Both the position numbers and the translations under genes were made by a program. The notes under the pieces were generated by a model. It was not told the origin of the DNA. It saw only the letters and a program-made list of their open reading frames with translations, and searched no databases. From the NCBI RefSeq assembly GCF_964340395.1, contig NC_135562.1:4952134-5016133 (forward strand): a stretch of 64,000 nt of DNA, written 5' to 3'. Shown here in pieces: positions 1 through 11,757 of the stretch. Source of the stretch: Glandiceps talaboti (taxonomy: Eukaryota > Hemichordata > Enteropneusta > Spengelidae). Numbering within the stretch: position 1 is the first letter of the stretch; every line of letters starts with the position of its first letter.

Positions 1-173
1 GTTTGCTATATACGTACAGGAACTATTTTCTAAATAAACCGGGTAAACACAGTAGTCAAATTCATCGCATCACTTCCAGTATGCGCTGCGTACATTATAA
101 CATTGAAACGTCATGCATGCAAAGTTTGATTACTTGAGATACAAGTCATAGATTCATATAAGTATGTACTTAC

Positions 174-277
174 ACAAGTGCATTGTGATGAAATCGGTTA
201 TAGCTAGCCATGGTGAGGAGTCCACCCCAGGATGGACCAAGAGAATAAAAGATCTGTGTAAAGGCATCTCCCCAGAC
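174..277 (-). CDS. SLC6 gene exon 7 (TM6)
   Basis: Residues 286-319: [19 protein letters not shown] then [17 protein letters not shown]6 forms part of the substrate and Na+/Cl- site. Acceptor TTTTAG, donor GTAAGT, phase 0 in and phase 2 out, so the next exon lies left of the window. Confidence 0.93.
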
Positions 278-2837
278 CTAAAACGATTAGTGGGGATCAA
301 AAGTTTAAAACTTGTGTTCAATATGAGAACTAACTATTGTTGCAAACGTGGCAATGAAGAAATATTCGTTAAAATCGTTTCATTTTCTTCTTACTATGAC
401 ATTAAACTTACATTTAATAAAAAATTAGTTAAATTTGTTTAATTCTTGACATGCAATGTGACGAATGCTGTCTATGTGTGAAAGTCTATTTTCGAGGAAA
501 CTCGAATAAGTACGACAGAGACCGGAAATGACGAATGTGCATCTGAAGATTTATGCACGTGATACAGTTTATGTCAGCATTATCCTATGACGATATTAAA
601 CTTACCTTAAGGTTCAATAACGATTCCCACTTTGGTATCAAAAAGAATTTGAGTCCTTTAGCAGCCCCAGGAAGGGTTGCTCCTCGGATCAGCAATATTA
701 CGAGCACCACGTACGGAAATGTAGCCGTGAAGTACACTACCCATGTAAGGGAAATGTAGCCGTGAAGTACACTACCTATGTAAGGGAAATGTAGCCGTGA
801 AGTACATACCAGATAAGGGAAATGTAGCCGTACCTATATAAGGGAAATGTAGCCGTGAAGTACATACCAAATAAAGTCACTAAGTACACTAAACACTAAA
901 TAAGGGAAATGTAGCCGTGAAGCTTGAGTGCTCTACCAAATAAGGAAATGTAGCCACGAAGTACACTCCCAATAAGGGAAATGTAGCTGTGTAGTTTGAT
1001 TACACTACCATGGAAAATTAATGTAGCCATGAAGTACACTCTCCAATAAGGGAAATGTAGCCATAAGTTAAGTCCACCTCAAAATAATGGAAATGTAGCC
1101 GTGAAGCTTGAGTACAATACCAAATAAGGAAATGTAACCATGAAGTGCAATCCCAAATAAGGGAAATGTAGCTGATGACACTACCAAATAAGGAAATGTA
1201 GCTATGAAGTATAATCCAAAAAAAAGGGAAATGTAGCCATGTAGTGACAACCAAAGAGGGGAGTTTGTGATTTACGTATCGAACAGAGAAAAACAACTGC
1301 TTGATACCTTAAATTTTAACGTTAAAACCTGGTAGAATAAAACAGACAGATATATCGATACTTACCCTGCCAGATGATTTAACGCCCTTCATAAGACACA
1401 GGAAGACTACAATCCACGAAAACAGTAGACACAGAGCTAATTTCCACTGGATGTTTCCCATAACTTCCATCCCATCACTTATGTTGAGTACATGGCGTCT
1501 GGAAATGGAAGATACAGTTAACTTATAATTAAAATAACAAAATCATAAACAAAATAACGTCTGGCTCGACGAAATCGAAAACACGGCTACATTTTATCGT
1601 CTGGCGCATTTTTTTCAACTGTGCTACATGTTATCGTCTGGTTCAACAGAAATCGTACCAACAGAGATATTTGATAAAAAAAAAAGACCATGCACAATTT
1701 TATAAGGGGCAGATATAACACAGTGTATATTTTCACAACTGGAAATACACAGTGAATAGAATTATGTGACATGAAGTTCACAATTGAATTGTCATCAAAG
1801 TCAATAATTATAAAATAGTACTTTCCCCATGTTAAATTACTTACGTCCAGTATTCTTCAGCCGGACTTGTTCTTAAACTTGCTGTCAGATTTAAAGCCTC
1901 TGTCATGCTTTTATTATACCATGTTCCATTGATCAGCGTTCCATTGAAGTTTTTACTACACGCAGCAGTATTCCATTCATTATCACAGTCAGCCCATGGT
2001 ACAGATGTTCCAAAGGAGGCAAAGAAGTAGAAAGCGGTGTACGCGATAATGACATTGTAGTAAATGGTAGTTATGAATGAAATTACTACCATAGCATACC
2101 CAGCTCCTGAAACGTTCAACAAATTACGAAGATTGTTACCAATTATGTACAATAATGCATAAATGTATGCCAAATAAATTACAAAAAGAGTGGTTTCTGA
2201 TAACATCAGTTAGTAGCCGAGAGAGAGAAAGAGAGAGAGAGAGAGGGGGGGTGAGTGGGGATACCGTGAGAAGAGCGAGCGAGCAAGCGACAGACACAGG
2301 GATGTACACACACACACACACACACACACGTAAGAATTTTGTCATTACTCGTCTTCGACGTGTAGTGACAAGACTCCTTATGTCCCTCTTATTTTCCTCG
2401 GTGGAAAGAAGAAAAATATTAGGGAATCATATCTAAATATACAGACAAAATTTAGGCGATGTGGTATATATAAGTGGTTTATTTACCCAAGCGTATAAAA
2501 TGATTACAAAATAATGGTAACAAAAACAAAAGAGAGAAAGGTAAATGGGGAGTCAAGACTCACGCCTCAATGAAGCGTGTCTCAGAGGTCGATTGACAGG
2601 CCATACAACCTATCTCTACCTACCTTTAAATAATGGACACAATTTCCATGCTGTGATCGGTCCCTCGCTGCAAAATTGTCCCCAGGTAACTTCCAAGAAA
2701 AACATAGTCATTCCACAGATAACCATGGCAATGAGATATGGGACCAGGAAAGCACCTGGAATTGGTAATTCAACAAAAATATATAACAGGTATATGTTAG
2801 TCATTGTGTGCCTGTGTGTGAGTGTGCTCGCATGTGG

Positions 2838-2880
<43 letters not shown>

Positions 2881-3777
2881 TACATACATATACTAAGCAT
2901 GTCTCCAAACACACACACACACACATATATATATATATGCGTCTTTCTATGCTGTGTATGTGACAGAAAGTTAGTGTGCGTACACATGTATGTGCGTGTA
3001 TGTATGTATGTATGTATGTATGTATGTATGTATGTATGTATGTATGTATGTATGTATGTACGTACGTACGTACTTCCGTGTGTGTATGTGTACTAAATAT
3101 GATGATCTAACCTCCCCCATTCCGATAACAAAGGGCAGGGAATCTCCATATGTTACCAAGCCCAACAGCATATCCAATGAGAGAGAGAATGAAATCCAAT
3201 TTTCCAGTCCAGTTTCCACGTTCTACGTTCTCAGCGCCCTCGGATTTCACACCACTCGTGTCCGGCTATATAGAAATAACGATGAATGGAAACTTAATAT
3301 TGGTATCTTCCAGAGACATAAACGTGGTTTTCTTTAACAGCTGTTTTTTTTAAAATAAAAATAAAATAATGAATCTATCTACCCCACCTTTTCTAAAAAT
3401 TGAATGTAATCGAAACCACACAATTTTATGCCTGATAGAACATATTCCGTCCGTTTTCCTGTTGGCGCCCTCAACAGCACCTTCGGTTCCTTTTAAACCA
3501 GTTACTTGTCTGTGTTTAAACTAAGCAAGGGTCTAGCAGTAAGGCTAGAGGCAGGGGTGAATATCCAATCATCTATTTATCGAATTTATCAGTTTATGGA
3601 TTTTAAATATTTTACATATGTAGGAGACGTGTGCTAACAAGTACATATGCATCGTTATGAATCCCAAAGGTTATTAGTTATTTGTCGGTGTTTTCATGAT
3701 GCTTTATAATCAGTTGTCATGGAACTATTCTATCACTGTAGTGTCTTTGTCTGTTTTCTTATTAATGTAAACAATTT

Positions 3778-3810
<33 letters not shown>

Positions 3811-6800
3811 TATGACTGTGTAATCAGTGTTAATTTGAGCAATTCGATGCTTTTGAAATTGAGTGGATAGACTCGATTAGTTTTCACAAAACTATTTTCT
3901 AGTCTATCAAATAAATGTTATCATTTATTTGTTTTCTGTATGTTTAATTCTTGTGGGGAACAAATCACAATTCAATTGCATTAAATTGCAACCCTGAGGG
4001 AAATAAATTGCATAACGAAGTAGTGAGGGAATGGCTGAATATCGATACTGATTCGGCGAGGAGAAATTGAGAAACTGTCAATGCTCAAACTAACTACAAC
4101 ACGATAGGCACAAAACGTACGTAAGGATATAAACATTGACACAAAACAGTGACGTAAAAATCATTACAGTAACAATTATGCAAATGGTGCTCTGCAGCTC
4201 AACACCGTGACTGGTCATTCAAAATTGTTATTGCCCTTGAATGAATGTAAAAATAAATTCCTAAATCATTCAATTACTATCTTCGATAATCTTTTACTGA
4301 AAGTGATCGTGTATTCATAAACAGTCAAGTACAAAGGATGACGGTCATTTTCTAAAATTGTTTACAACTTTTTCTACTACGGTAATCTAGCCAAATGTAA
4401 ACTAAAATGCGATACAAGCTAAAAGTATTGTTGTTGCTTTTGGTAAATAACACCTTAGTTGGGGGCGAGATCAATAGTTCAATGTATAGGATATTAAACT
4501 AAATTCTTATACTTAGGCCGCAGAACCCCCCCCCCCCCCCATTCTAACTAAAGTGGCCAAAATTGAAAATTCCTTCAAACCGCACAATCATTTTCAAGTC
4601 AGTATGTAGTGCTATGAATACAAAGCCAGTATGTAGTACTATGAATATAAAGCCAGTATGGAGTGAGTAATTAAAAATAGTTCTTTTGTTGACAATTTAC
4701 TTTATTTTAATGTCATGCATTTACTATAGCAAAAAATCTTCAATTTCTCAATTTGACATTTTTAAAGAAATATTTGTATTCAAGGGTACAAAACATCCAT
4801 TAAATGTAAAATCTATTTTGTAGAATGAGAACTAAAACCTACTATTAGTATAATTATCACAACATGTGTTACAACATTAGGTTTAGATTGCGTCTATTTT
4901 CGTTAACCCTATAGTTCTATTTGGCGTTTAGTCGGAACTGCCGCGATGAAAACACACAATAAACTTTCCAGTGTCGCGGGGTCAACATTACAATGCTCGT
5001 ATTCAGTGGAGTACACCCTTTACTTGGCGTAGAAGAATGGGTTTGTCAGTAAAAATGGTGGTGCGTACAGGACAGTGCCATAAAGGGGTGAGTATGGTTT
5101 TACGACGGTCACTGACCGGTCACTGGCAGTTGTCGCAATGCCAAAGTAATCACTGTAATACCACGAGCTTGTCGTGAGCCAGCATGGTGTTTTGATTGTC
5201 AATTATTTCATTGCCTTTGGTGTCTTTTAATGGGTTTGTGCTACATTATCATTACCAGTTCATAGGTTGACATGCTCTAGGGGTATTTTACAGGTTGTTA
5301 TGGTCTTGATCTTGTGAGATATTGGTACGTGTTTTTTAACGGGCCTGGGATACGCCCTCAACGGTAGCTCTTGGCATCAGCGTTGCGTGAAATGCTTTAC
5401 ATTTCTCGTGTACACATGCATCATAGATCGCAGAGATTGAATGTCCATCTCAATTTCATGCATTAACATAGGAACCATTATAATAAAGCATAATCATTGA
5501 AGGAATTTGGTTAGTTTGAATACATTCATTTCAGCCAATCAGCTTCTCCTATAAAGCATTCTAGTATTGAACACGCAAACTGTAAACTGGTCATGAAACC
5601 ACTAAAGTCTAGGGGACCTAGACGCAAATATGTCGACAAACGGTATACTATTCATATATCAGCTGTAAAGTGTACATAGTTTTACAGCTCACAACAATAA
5701 ACAAAAACAATATACACATTTAAAACCCTGAAAAGTACGAATAAAAAAACAAAAACAAGCTAGCTACACAGATACAAATTAGCATCGATTTAAGAATCTG
5801 AATTCTTTCATGTATCTCTCTCTCTCTCTAATTGAGAGAGATGTGTTGACTATATATTTTCCGCAAGTTTTCAGTAAGCTATAGAGTGATTCTAGACACA
5901 TTCTAGAGAACAAATATTTATAAATTTGGGTTCTTATATAGCGCTTTCCCACTCCGTGCTCAAAGCGCTTTACAATTATTACCCCTGGCTCGGATCAGAA
6001 CAGCACAACGGCCCTTTAGTCTTCCTCAACTCAGCCATTTAAGCGCCTTCACATTACCTGAGCAATTTTATAAAACTCCGCTCAGGTCCCCAGTTATACA
6101 GCTGGTGTTTATCAGTAAAAAAATAGCTGGGTTGACTGAGGCACAGTCGTGGTTCAAGGACTTTAGCCACTCAGAAACAAACAGCAGGCAGCGGCGGGGC
6201 TCGAACCTGCAACCTGTAGGTTCCAAGCCGGTCACGCTAACCATTCACCCATCATGACATTTATATAGCTACTGACAAAGCCGAGAGATGTTTGTTGAGG
6301 CCCTATGGCAATTGTTATGACTTGCATGCAGCTAGGAACTCAGATATACGTTTTATATACTTGATTTACAATTCACATATTCAATTCTGTGTGGCGCTCT
6401 ATATCGAAAATTATCTGCGGCAATATTGTGTGGTGGACAAAAAATAGCTGCTCAAATAACTTGCAGCCATTCACAGTGCTATTCCTTTACTGATAAACAC
6501 TATAGTCTGTACGACACACATACCCATATTGTATGCCGACAAGCGTGGATAACTCGCACGAAATCGCTGTAACCACCCCTATAAAACTCCGCTCAGCAGA
6601 CTAAAGTTTTCTCTAAGATTGTCATTGTAGTTCTATACCACAGCTACACCCAATATCAACATGTTTCTCTAGTAAATGCAATAATACCAACGTTTAAAGG
6701 GTCATCGCACAATGTCGCACAAGCTGACAATTAAAAACCTCTCCCCTCCCCCTAAACGAACATTCATAAGTGTGACGTCACACGTTTATATATGATGTAA

Positions 6801-7774
6801 ACCATAATACAAACAGTTGCGGTCACACCACTACGATCGATGCAATGTAAAATCATTTATGGTAAACATGTTTCAACCTCATGAACCCGTTTACTGAGAT
6901 TATGGTAAACACATCAAAATACTACCGAAAATCCAGCACTGTATCAAACATTAGTAATAATTTTTCATCACCTTAACAACATCTCAGTTGTCATACAAAA
7001 GCTTTTATCAATGAAGGCGCGAAAGTTTTCGAAACTTGGTTAGAAGTGCGAAAATTAGGTTCAGAAATGCCAGACCCCTTCCCTCCCTAAACGAACAAAG
7101 GTCGCTTGTTGGGCTTGTTCGATCGTCCCTAAGAGCATGTTATCATTAGTTTCGAAGAAATAACCAAAATGGCGTCAAAAATGTGGATATCGTTATTATG
7201 TAAAAGAAACAGACACGTAGGGATTTGTATAATAAAGGTACTCATCAACAAATGGTGTCAGCATTGAAACGGTTTAGGTCAAAATTCAATGTTTGAACAA
7301 CAACTGGCCATCGACCTTTGACAAGGCATTCATTTTGACAAAGTGACAGTCGTAAATACTTCGACTAGAAAGGTAATCTTTTTTGACCGTGACAAGCTTG
7401 TAGAGCGCGCGTCTTGCTATCATATATCAATTATGTGCAAATACATTCGAAATGTGTGCAATTTTGCTGACTTTATTGATGTTGGTACAACAAATGTACA
7501 GTACTTGACTCGTTGTTTCTTTCTAACAACACTGAGGATTTGAAAACATTGCAGTAAAAATACATTCAGAAATGTGTCGACAAAGGTATTATAGTACTAG
7601 TAAATGCACGGTTTGTGTTGAGTTAAGTTTGTGTTACTTGTCTTAGTGTGGAAGTAGTCACTGATAGACCCAAATCTCGCTGAGCTATCCATGGTCTTAC
7701 GTGACCTTACAAAGGTAAAATGGGAACATTCTTACCTTTTCTTTATACTTCTCAACTTTCTCTTTCGACGACAT
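174..7774 (-). CDS. SLC6 family Na+/Cl- coupled transporter, glycine-transporter-like; 7 exons, 3' end off window
   Basis: Plasma-membrane symporter that couples uptake of an amino acid or neurotransmitter to Na+ and Cl-. Coding exons (minus strand, in order): 7774-7736, 3265-3112, 2755-2624, 2106-1845, 1498-1366, 740-606, 277-174, giving residues 1-319. Phases agree at every junction. The N-terminus is short and charged. TM1 carries [12 protein letters not shown] (residues 45-56), the unwound Na+/substrate segment, followed by CYRNGGGAF. TM2 reads [10 protein letters not shown]. The large extracellular loop has the expected cysteine pair (C149, C158) and four N-glycosylation sequons (N163, N168, N173, N181). 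TM5 begins [10 protein letters not shown] and TM6 reads [20 protein letters not shown]. The TM6 segment resembles GlyT1 most, but loop and TM2 residues are less specific, so the substrate is inferred weakly. TM7-12 must lie left of position 1. The acceptor of the sixth exon is non-canonical (see findings), so this could be a damaged allele. Confidence 0.9.
606..740 (-). CDS. SLC6 gene exon 6 (TM5), acceptor not canonical
   Basis: Residues 241-285: [20 protein letters not shown], then [13 protein letters not shown], ending in phase 0 at GTAAGT. The reading frame is intact and the family match is unmistakable. Directly before GTA the sequence is ACATGG, so the expected AG is GG. The nearest AGs (inside GGTAG, and in the next repeat unit at 776-777) give a frame that does not match phase 0. 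The start at 740 is therefore set by homology and frame, not by a splice consensus. Confidence 0.8.
721..1263 (-). repeat. Minisatellite of about 15 copies (about 35 bp) derived from the SLC6 exon 6 acceptor and first codons
   Basis: Units on the plus strand begin GTAGCCGTGAAGTACACTAC and recur about every 30-40 bp, with one longer and several decayed units. On the minus strand each unit reads as the intron end followed by the codons for VVYFTATF of the adjacent exon. Copies next to the exon are nearly perfect and more distant ones are more diverged. The array forms the 3' end of the intron between SLC6 exons 5 and 6. Confidence 0.9.
1264..1365. other. Unique part of SLC6 intron 5
   Basis: Short stretch between the exon-derived minisatellite and the donor of exon 5. 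No further structure seen. Confidence 0.5.
1366..1498 (-). CDS. SLC6 gene exon 5 (TM4)
   Basis: Completes T196, then [19 protein letters not shown] and TM4, ending KGVKSSGR. In SLC6 proteins this is normally followed by VVYFTATFP. Acceptor TTCCAG. Donor GTAAGT leaves phase 0 after AGG. A weaker GC donor 5 bases earlier would leave phase 1 and remove the SSG-R/K ending. Confidence 0.93.
1845..2106 (-). CDS. SLC6 gene exon 4 (TM3 and extracellular loop 2)
   Basis: Residues 110-195. TM3 segment [20 protein letters not shown], then [14 protein letters not shown] with the loop disulfide pair, four N-X-S/T sequons, and AEEYW before TM4. Acceptor TTTCAG, donor GTAAGT, phase 1 in and phase 2 out. 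Confidence 0.95.
2218..2330. repeat. GA and CA microsatellites flanking a dispersed 24-bp sequence
   Basis: A GA tract (2219-2246), then GGGGATACCGTGAGAAGAGC at 2257, then a CA tract (2307-2329). The same GGGGATACCGTGAGAAGAGC follows another GA tract at 30457. Lies in the SLC6 intron between exons 3 and 4. Confidence 0.8.
2624..2755 (-). CDS. SLC6 gene exon 3 (TM2)
   Basis: Residues 66-108, with [18 protein letters not shown] across the junction, then [10 protein letters not shown] and [15 protein letters not shown]. Acceptor TTCCAG, donor GTAGGT, phase 1 in and phase 1 out. A long GT tract and TGTA tract occupy the intron just upstream. Confidence 0.95.
2836..3075. repeat. GT, CA/TA and TGTA microsatellites in SLC6 intron 2
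   Basis: GT tract 2838-2878, CA/TA tract about 2909-2938, and TGTA tetranucleotide tract about 2996-3062 ending in TACG repeats. Together they fill most of the intron between exons 2 and 3. Confidence 0.9.
3112..3265 (-). CDS. SLC6 gene exon 2 (TM1)
   Basis: Residues 14-64, containing [14 protein letters not shown] and the TM1 sodium-site motif [12 protein letters not shown]. Starts phase 0 after TATAG and ends phase 1 at GTTAGA. A TGTA microsatellite begins only about 35 bp past the donor. Confidence 0.93.
5812..5940 (-). repeat. Copy of a dispersed GA-microsatellite-linked element
   Basis: The reverse complement contains CTAGAATCACTCTATAGC, ACTGAAAACTTG and AAAATATATAGTCAACACAT ending in a short GA tract. 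The same order occurs on the plus strand at 29996-30090, where the GA tract has grown to over 200 bp. Confidence 0.75.
5930..6260 (-). mobile_element. tRNA-derived SINE, family A
   Basis: Read on the minus strand, the head has an A-box-like TGGTTAGCGTGACC and a B box GGTTCGAGCC (6198-6207). The body includes GGTTTACTGA-type sequence and the tail reads AAAGCGCTTTGAGCACGG then AAAGCGCTATATAAGAACCC, a tail type seen in several invertebrate SINE/LINE families. Relatives in this window: 51815-52185, 59395-59800 and a fragment at 17985-18120. Confidence 0.8.
7736..7774 (-). CDS. SLC6 gene coding exon 1 (start codon)
   Basis: Encodes [13 protein letters not shown], ending in phase 0 at a GTAAGA donor. 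It joins in frame to the next exon, whose acceptor (TATAG) directly follows an in-frame TAG, so the protein must start in a separate upstream exon. This is the only fitting ATG-plus-donor segment I found upstream. It lies 4.5 kb from exon 2, so the assignment is good but not certain. Confidence 0.7.
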
Positions 7775-8486
7775 CTTTTCAGCAATTCTGTCAGATCTAA
7801 CAAGAAATACTAAATACTGACGTCCAGTTTATTATAATGTCCTTGAACGAAGAGCGATGGATATGTCTATACGTCGTACACAGGTGTCCTTAAAAAAGTG
7901 AAGTTGTTTGCAGACCCAACCCTTGGAGTTCTGAGTTTCTTTGTAACCAGGGCAGGTAATATATCACTGTACAATGGACAACAAATATCACTAGTCTACT
8001 GGGCGCACAAAAGGTCACGTCACTGAAAAGGGGTTCTATGGAGGTAAACGCATGAACGGACCAGTGACCACTAAACTCGTAAAACGCGTCATTCACTGTA
8101 AATTCTGAGGTCAACGGCACCAAATATCAAAATAATATTCGATAATTGTCATTGAGCAAGGTTACAAGAACAGTCATGGTTCTATAATCGATGATCATTT
8201 CACCTCGAACAGTTAGTTGTTCAACATATCATTGAAACTGTCATGTGACCTCTGTCAAGGGGCTGTACGATTCGCCGATCGTGGGTTGCACACATGAAAG
8301 ACACTGACTCTATTCTTTATATTTATCATTGCTTGCAGCTTGACATGGCATTCACTTGACTAATATGGTTATTTAGCACTTGTCTGCATATATGTCGGAA
8401 GCTTTTGTGTGGGATGATGTCTTGGGATGGTGGAGTAGTAAAGTTAACATACAACAACTACGACCACCGCCACCACTGTGCACTAG

Positions 8487-8501
8487 TAGTAGTAGTAGTA
8501 G

Positions 8502-8547
<46 letters not shown>

Positions 8548-8583
8548 GCTGCTGCTGCTACTACTACTACCACCACTACTACA
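8487..8583. repeat. ACT trinucleotide microsatellite
   Basis: AGT repeats switch to a long ACT tract, interrupted by a short CTG tract near 8546. The AGT and ACT parts are mutually complementary and could fold back. Confidence 0.9.
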
Positions 8584-9357
8584 CATTCATTTAGATTTCA
8601 ACTTGAACAGTGTACAACAAACTAGCTACCAAATGATCTTCTATAATTCCAGGCCCCAATTGACTGGGTAGTTTCTAGATTAGGGTGTCATGACCTTGAT
8701 AGTGAGATCACTTTGAAACGTCCTCAAGTAAAAATGTGAACTCAGAGCTGCACCCTCCCCATTGTCGAGAAATCATAGATCTAGAGAGGTTATTGTTATT
8801 TGAGGGTCTTTTCAAATTGATTCTTTTGTAACCATAGCTTATTCACTACAGACCAAAGGATAAATACCCTTTCTATTCACCTGGTCCATTGCCTGCCCTG
8901 TCAGTACGAAAAGGTCATCGTAGGATCATTGTAGGACGAGAACATTAGATACCATGAAGCACACGCTATTTACGTCTTCCAAAATCGACAAAAACTGCGC
9001 GCAAAACTTACGTGACTCAATTGCAATTTGCCGTCAAATTTACAACTAACGTCTAACAACCCCCGGAATAAATCATATGTCGCAAGTGGCTATTTACAAA
9101 TGTTTGTCTGTAGTGAAGAATTGGTCCAATAATGTTGTTTACTGTAACCGGTTATAAACCTATATCCATAATTCTGTAAAGTTTGCAATTGGACTCAGGT
9201 AAAATGGCGGGACAGATCTTGACTTGGAATTTTATCGTTGTCTGGTTACACTAATATCCTTCTCAATAGAGCTTTTTATTTACCATCGTTCGATTTATTT
9301 ATTGGCTACCATAAACATGCAAATATGGATTATGAAAACATGAAGTTTTGTCGTCTT

Positions 9358-9533
9358 TTTTTGTTTGTTTTATTATTTTTGGGGTATTTTTGTGTGGTTT
9401 GTTTGTTTGTTTTTGCTTTTGTTTGTTTGTTTGTTTGTTTGTTTGTTTGTTTGTTTGTCTGTTGTTTGGGGTATATTTGGGTGTGTGTTTTTGTTGGTTT
9501 TTTTTTGTTTGTTTGTTTTTTTTGGGGGGGGGG
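9358..9533. repeat. TTTG-rich low-complexity tract
   Basis: Long TTTG tetranucleotide tract (best at 9418-9460) followed by T- and G-rich sequence ending in a G run. Its long open frames are purely compositional. Confidence 0.9.
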
Positions 9534-10401
9534 AGGTGGGCTCTGTTGCCTTTACCATGAATGGGTGACTTATTAGTAGTAATGATTTGATTGCTGCTCA
9601 ATCGAGCTAAGCTTGTCACACTTCACTGTCGCTATCATTGGCTACAACTGTGACATGTGACATTCTAAAAAAAACAACCAATATGACAATCATAATGGTA
9701 AGCGTGCACTGAGATGTTGCCTTGTCTGATTTAATGTTGTCCTGTAACTTGCTGTGATGTTGTCTATGAAGAAAAATCGAACGTCTATGTAGTTAACTAG
9801 TAACTAGTTGTTCACAAGTTAATTCCAAACGTTCAGTAATGTTAAGCCTAAGTAAATAGAGCGTACAGATTTTTTACTGTGATTATAAGCCTACAGTTAT
9901 CTACAACACAAGCACAGTAGATTCACGAGGGTGGCTGCTGACAGTGATATATATCAGTCTTCCAATTTTCTGTCAATCATATGATTTGGCAGGGATAATA
10001 TTTGGATAACATTTTCAATTGGCAACTCGACTAACCAGGAGAACCAGTCATCTATTGTTCAGTGTAATAATATCATACGATGTGGCACTTAAGGATATGA
10101 GGTATCACGTTTCATTGCCAGCCCCAGGGTTAGTGTTCATGACCGTTGTATACACTGGCCTTCGGCTCGAGCATCCCAAATACTACGGTTACGAGCAACA
10201 TATACCTTGGGTAGCCGAATTGTTATGCGTTGCTATCGAAATTTAACACTTTCCCACTGGCACACGACACTTACACTTATTTACCCTCCAGCCCTCCCCC
10301 ACCCCATACTCCTATAGAAAGATATATGTATATGTGCCGCCTAAACGGGTCACTTTCACAAACAAATATCCATCAACATTGGGTGACAGCCAACCAGCCA
10401 G

Positions 10402-10403
10402 CC

Positions 10404-10456
<53 letters not shown>

Positions 10457-10492
10457 GGCAAACAAACAAACAAACAAACAAACAAACAAAAA
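10402..10492. repeat. CAGA then CAAA microsatellites
   Basis: CAGA repeats to about 10457 change abruptly into CAAA repeats to about 10490. Confidence 0.9.
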
Positions 10493-10774
10493 CATTAGAA
10501 AAAAACGATGTGTTTCTATTTTCATCTATGGTGACAATATTTACATTAACTGTTACCTAAACGTTATTGTGATTTGATGTCGATTCATAAAAATTGTCTG
10601 ATGGCATTATTCGTTCACTTAGAGTTACAATATGGGTTTCCTAGACATTCATTGTACATAAAGTAGCTTATGTTACCGAATCAATTTATATTATTTCCGA
10701 ATACCAGGTTTAAGCTCTACCAATACTTAAGTATACGCCAATATGTTCAATACTACAGGCACCCTTTGATATGC

Positions 10775-10775
<1 letters not shown>

Positions 10776-10834
<59 letters not shown>
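10776..10834. repeat. CAA trinucleotide microsatellite
   Basis: About 20 uninterrupted CAA units followed by a C run. Confidence 0.9.
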
Positions 10835-10835
<1 letters not shown>

Positions 10836-11032
10836 CTTCCCCCCCACCGTATAAATCTAGCTTTCTAGGAATTCTTCATACACATCTAATGATAATATAC
10901 ATTCTGTACTCTAGAACCCAATGGGTAATTAAAGAAAAATAATGTGATCTATGTATATATATATTCTGTGTTGTACAACCCAGTCTTGTCAAAACATTCG
11001 AAAGATGGTTTGATTTTTTGCATCCACAGTTT

Positions 11033-11409
11033 CTAGATTTCTGGCTTATCGACATACTTAAGGGAAAATAGTTTCATTTTTTCGATTTCTTCCTGTGTCT
11101 GTATTCTACCACGGCTGTATTCTGGATCGGGTGATAACTGTAAAATATCTTCACTCAAAGCTTGTTGGACAACCTCAATATCGTTCCGATAGACGTTCTC
11201 GTGGTCCTCTGCAAGTACCCTCCCCATCCAGTTATTATACAGGTCCATCAGACGTTCGGCCAGCTGTTCGTCTGATCTCCGGGTAACTTCGTAAGCATCA
11301 CCGAAGTCTTTGGCTAATACAGGACCGAATTGACGAGTCACACGGTACATCCATAGAGCATGGAATACAGCAGATTGTACATGTTCAGAAGCACCACAAC
11401 ACAAGTCTT
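11033..11409 (-). CDS. Unknown gene exon 3 (stop codon)
   Basis: Residues 65-189, containing both conserved-looking motif blocks and ending at TAG (11035-11033). Acceptor CTTACAG. Confidence 0.9.
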
Positions 11410-11698
11410 CTGTAAGGTAATAGGTATAGTATTATTTTGTGTGGTATGTGAAATTGGAACATCACAATGAAATATATATATATATATATTAAAGTGTTTC
11501 TGGCCAAGACGTTTCGCTCAGGCTTTGCAGAGCTGCCCCAGTAGGCCAAATCAATCATACTAGTTATTAATTGCGTTTGTCCTGTCACAATAATTAGTAC
11601 GGTTGATTTGACCTACTGAGGCAGCTCAGCAAAGCCTGAGCGAAACGCCTTATCCAGAAACACTTTATTGTTTATTCTATATGTTCAAATGAAACTGC

Positions 11699-11757
<59 letters not shown>

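Larger units (their letters stand above)
3266..7735. other. SLC6 intron 1 (4.5 kb)
   Basis: No further exon recognised. Contains a TTG tract (about 3778-3809), a C run (4527-4540), a GA-linked dispersed element (5812-5940) and a tRNA-derived SINE (5930-6260). Open frames near 4971-5202 and 7343-7543 show no family resemblance or splice structure. Confidence 0.6.
7775..11032. other. Intergenic region between the SLC6 gene and the unknown gene
   Basis: The SLC6 promoter should lie just right of 7774, since that gene is on the minus strand. The interval also holds the downstream side of the 11033-13060 gene. Simple repeats are listed separately. No credible coding exon seen; the open frames here are low-complexity or unsupported. 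Confidence 0.6.

Noticed and set aside
721-1263. CRISPR-like array (regular short repeats)
   Set aside because: Units are contiguous with no unique spacers, in a eukaryotic intron, and derive from an exon edge.
1018-1296. Minus-strand 92-codon frame
   Set aside because: Lies in the exon-derived minisatellite in a frame different from the SLC6 exon.
8373-8671. Poly-Val/Leu/Thr frames around 8380-8670
   Set aside because: Trinucleotide microsatellite translations.
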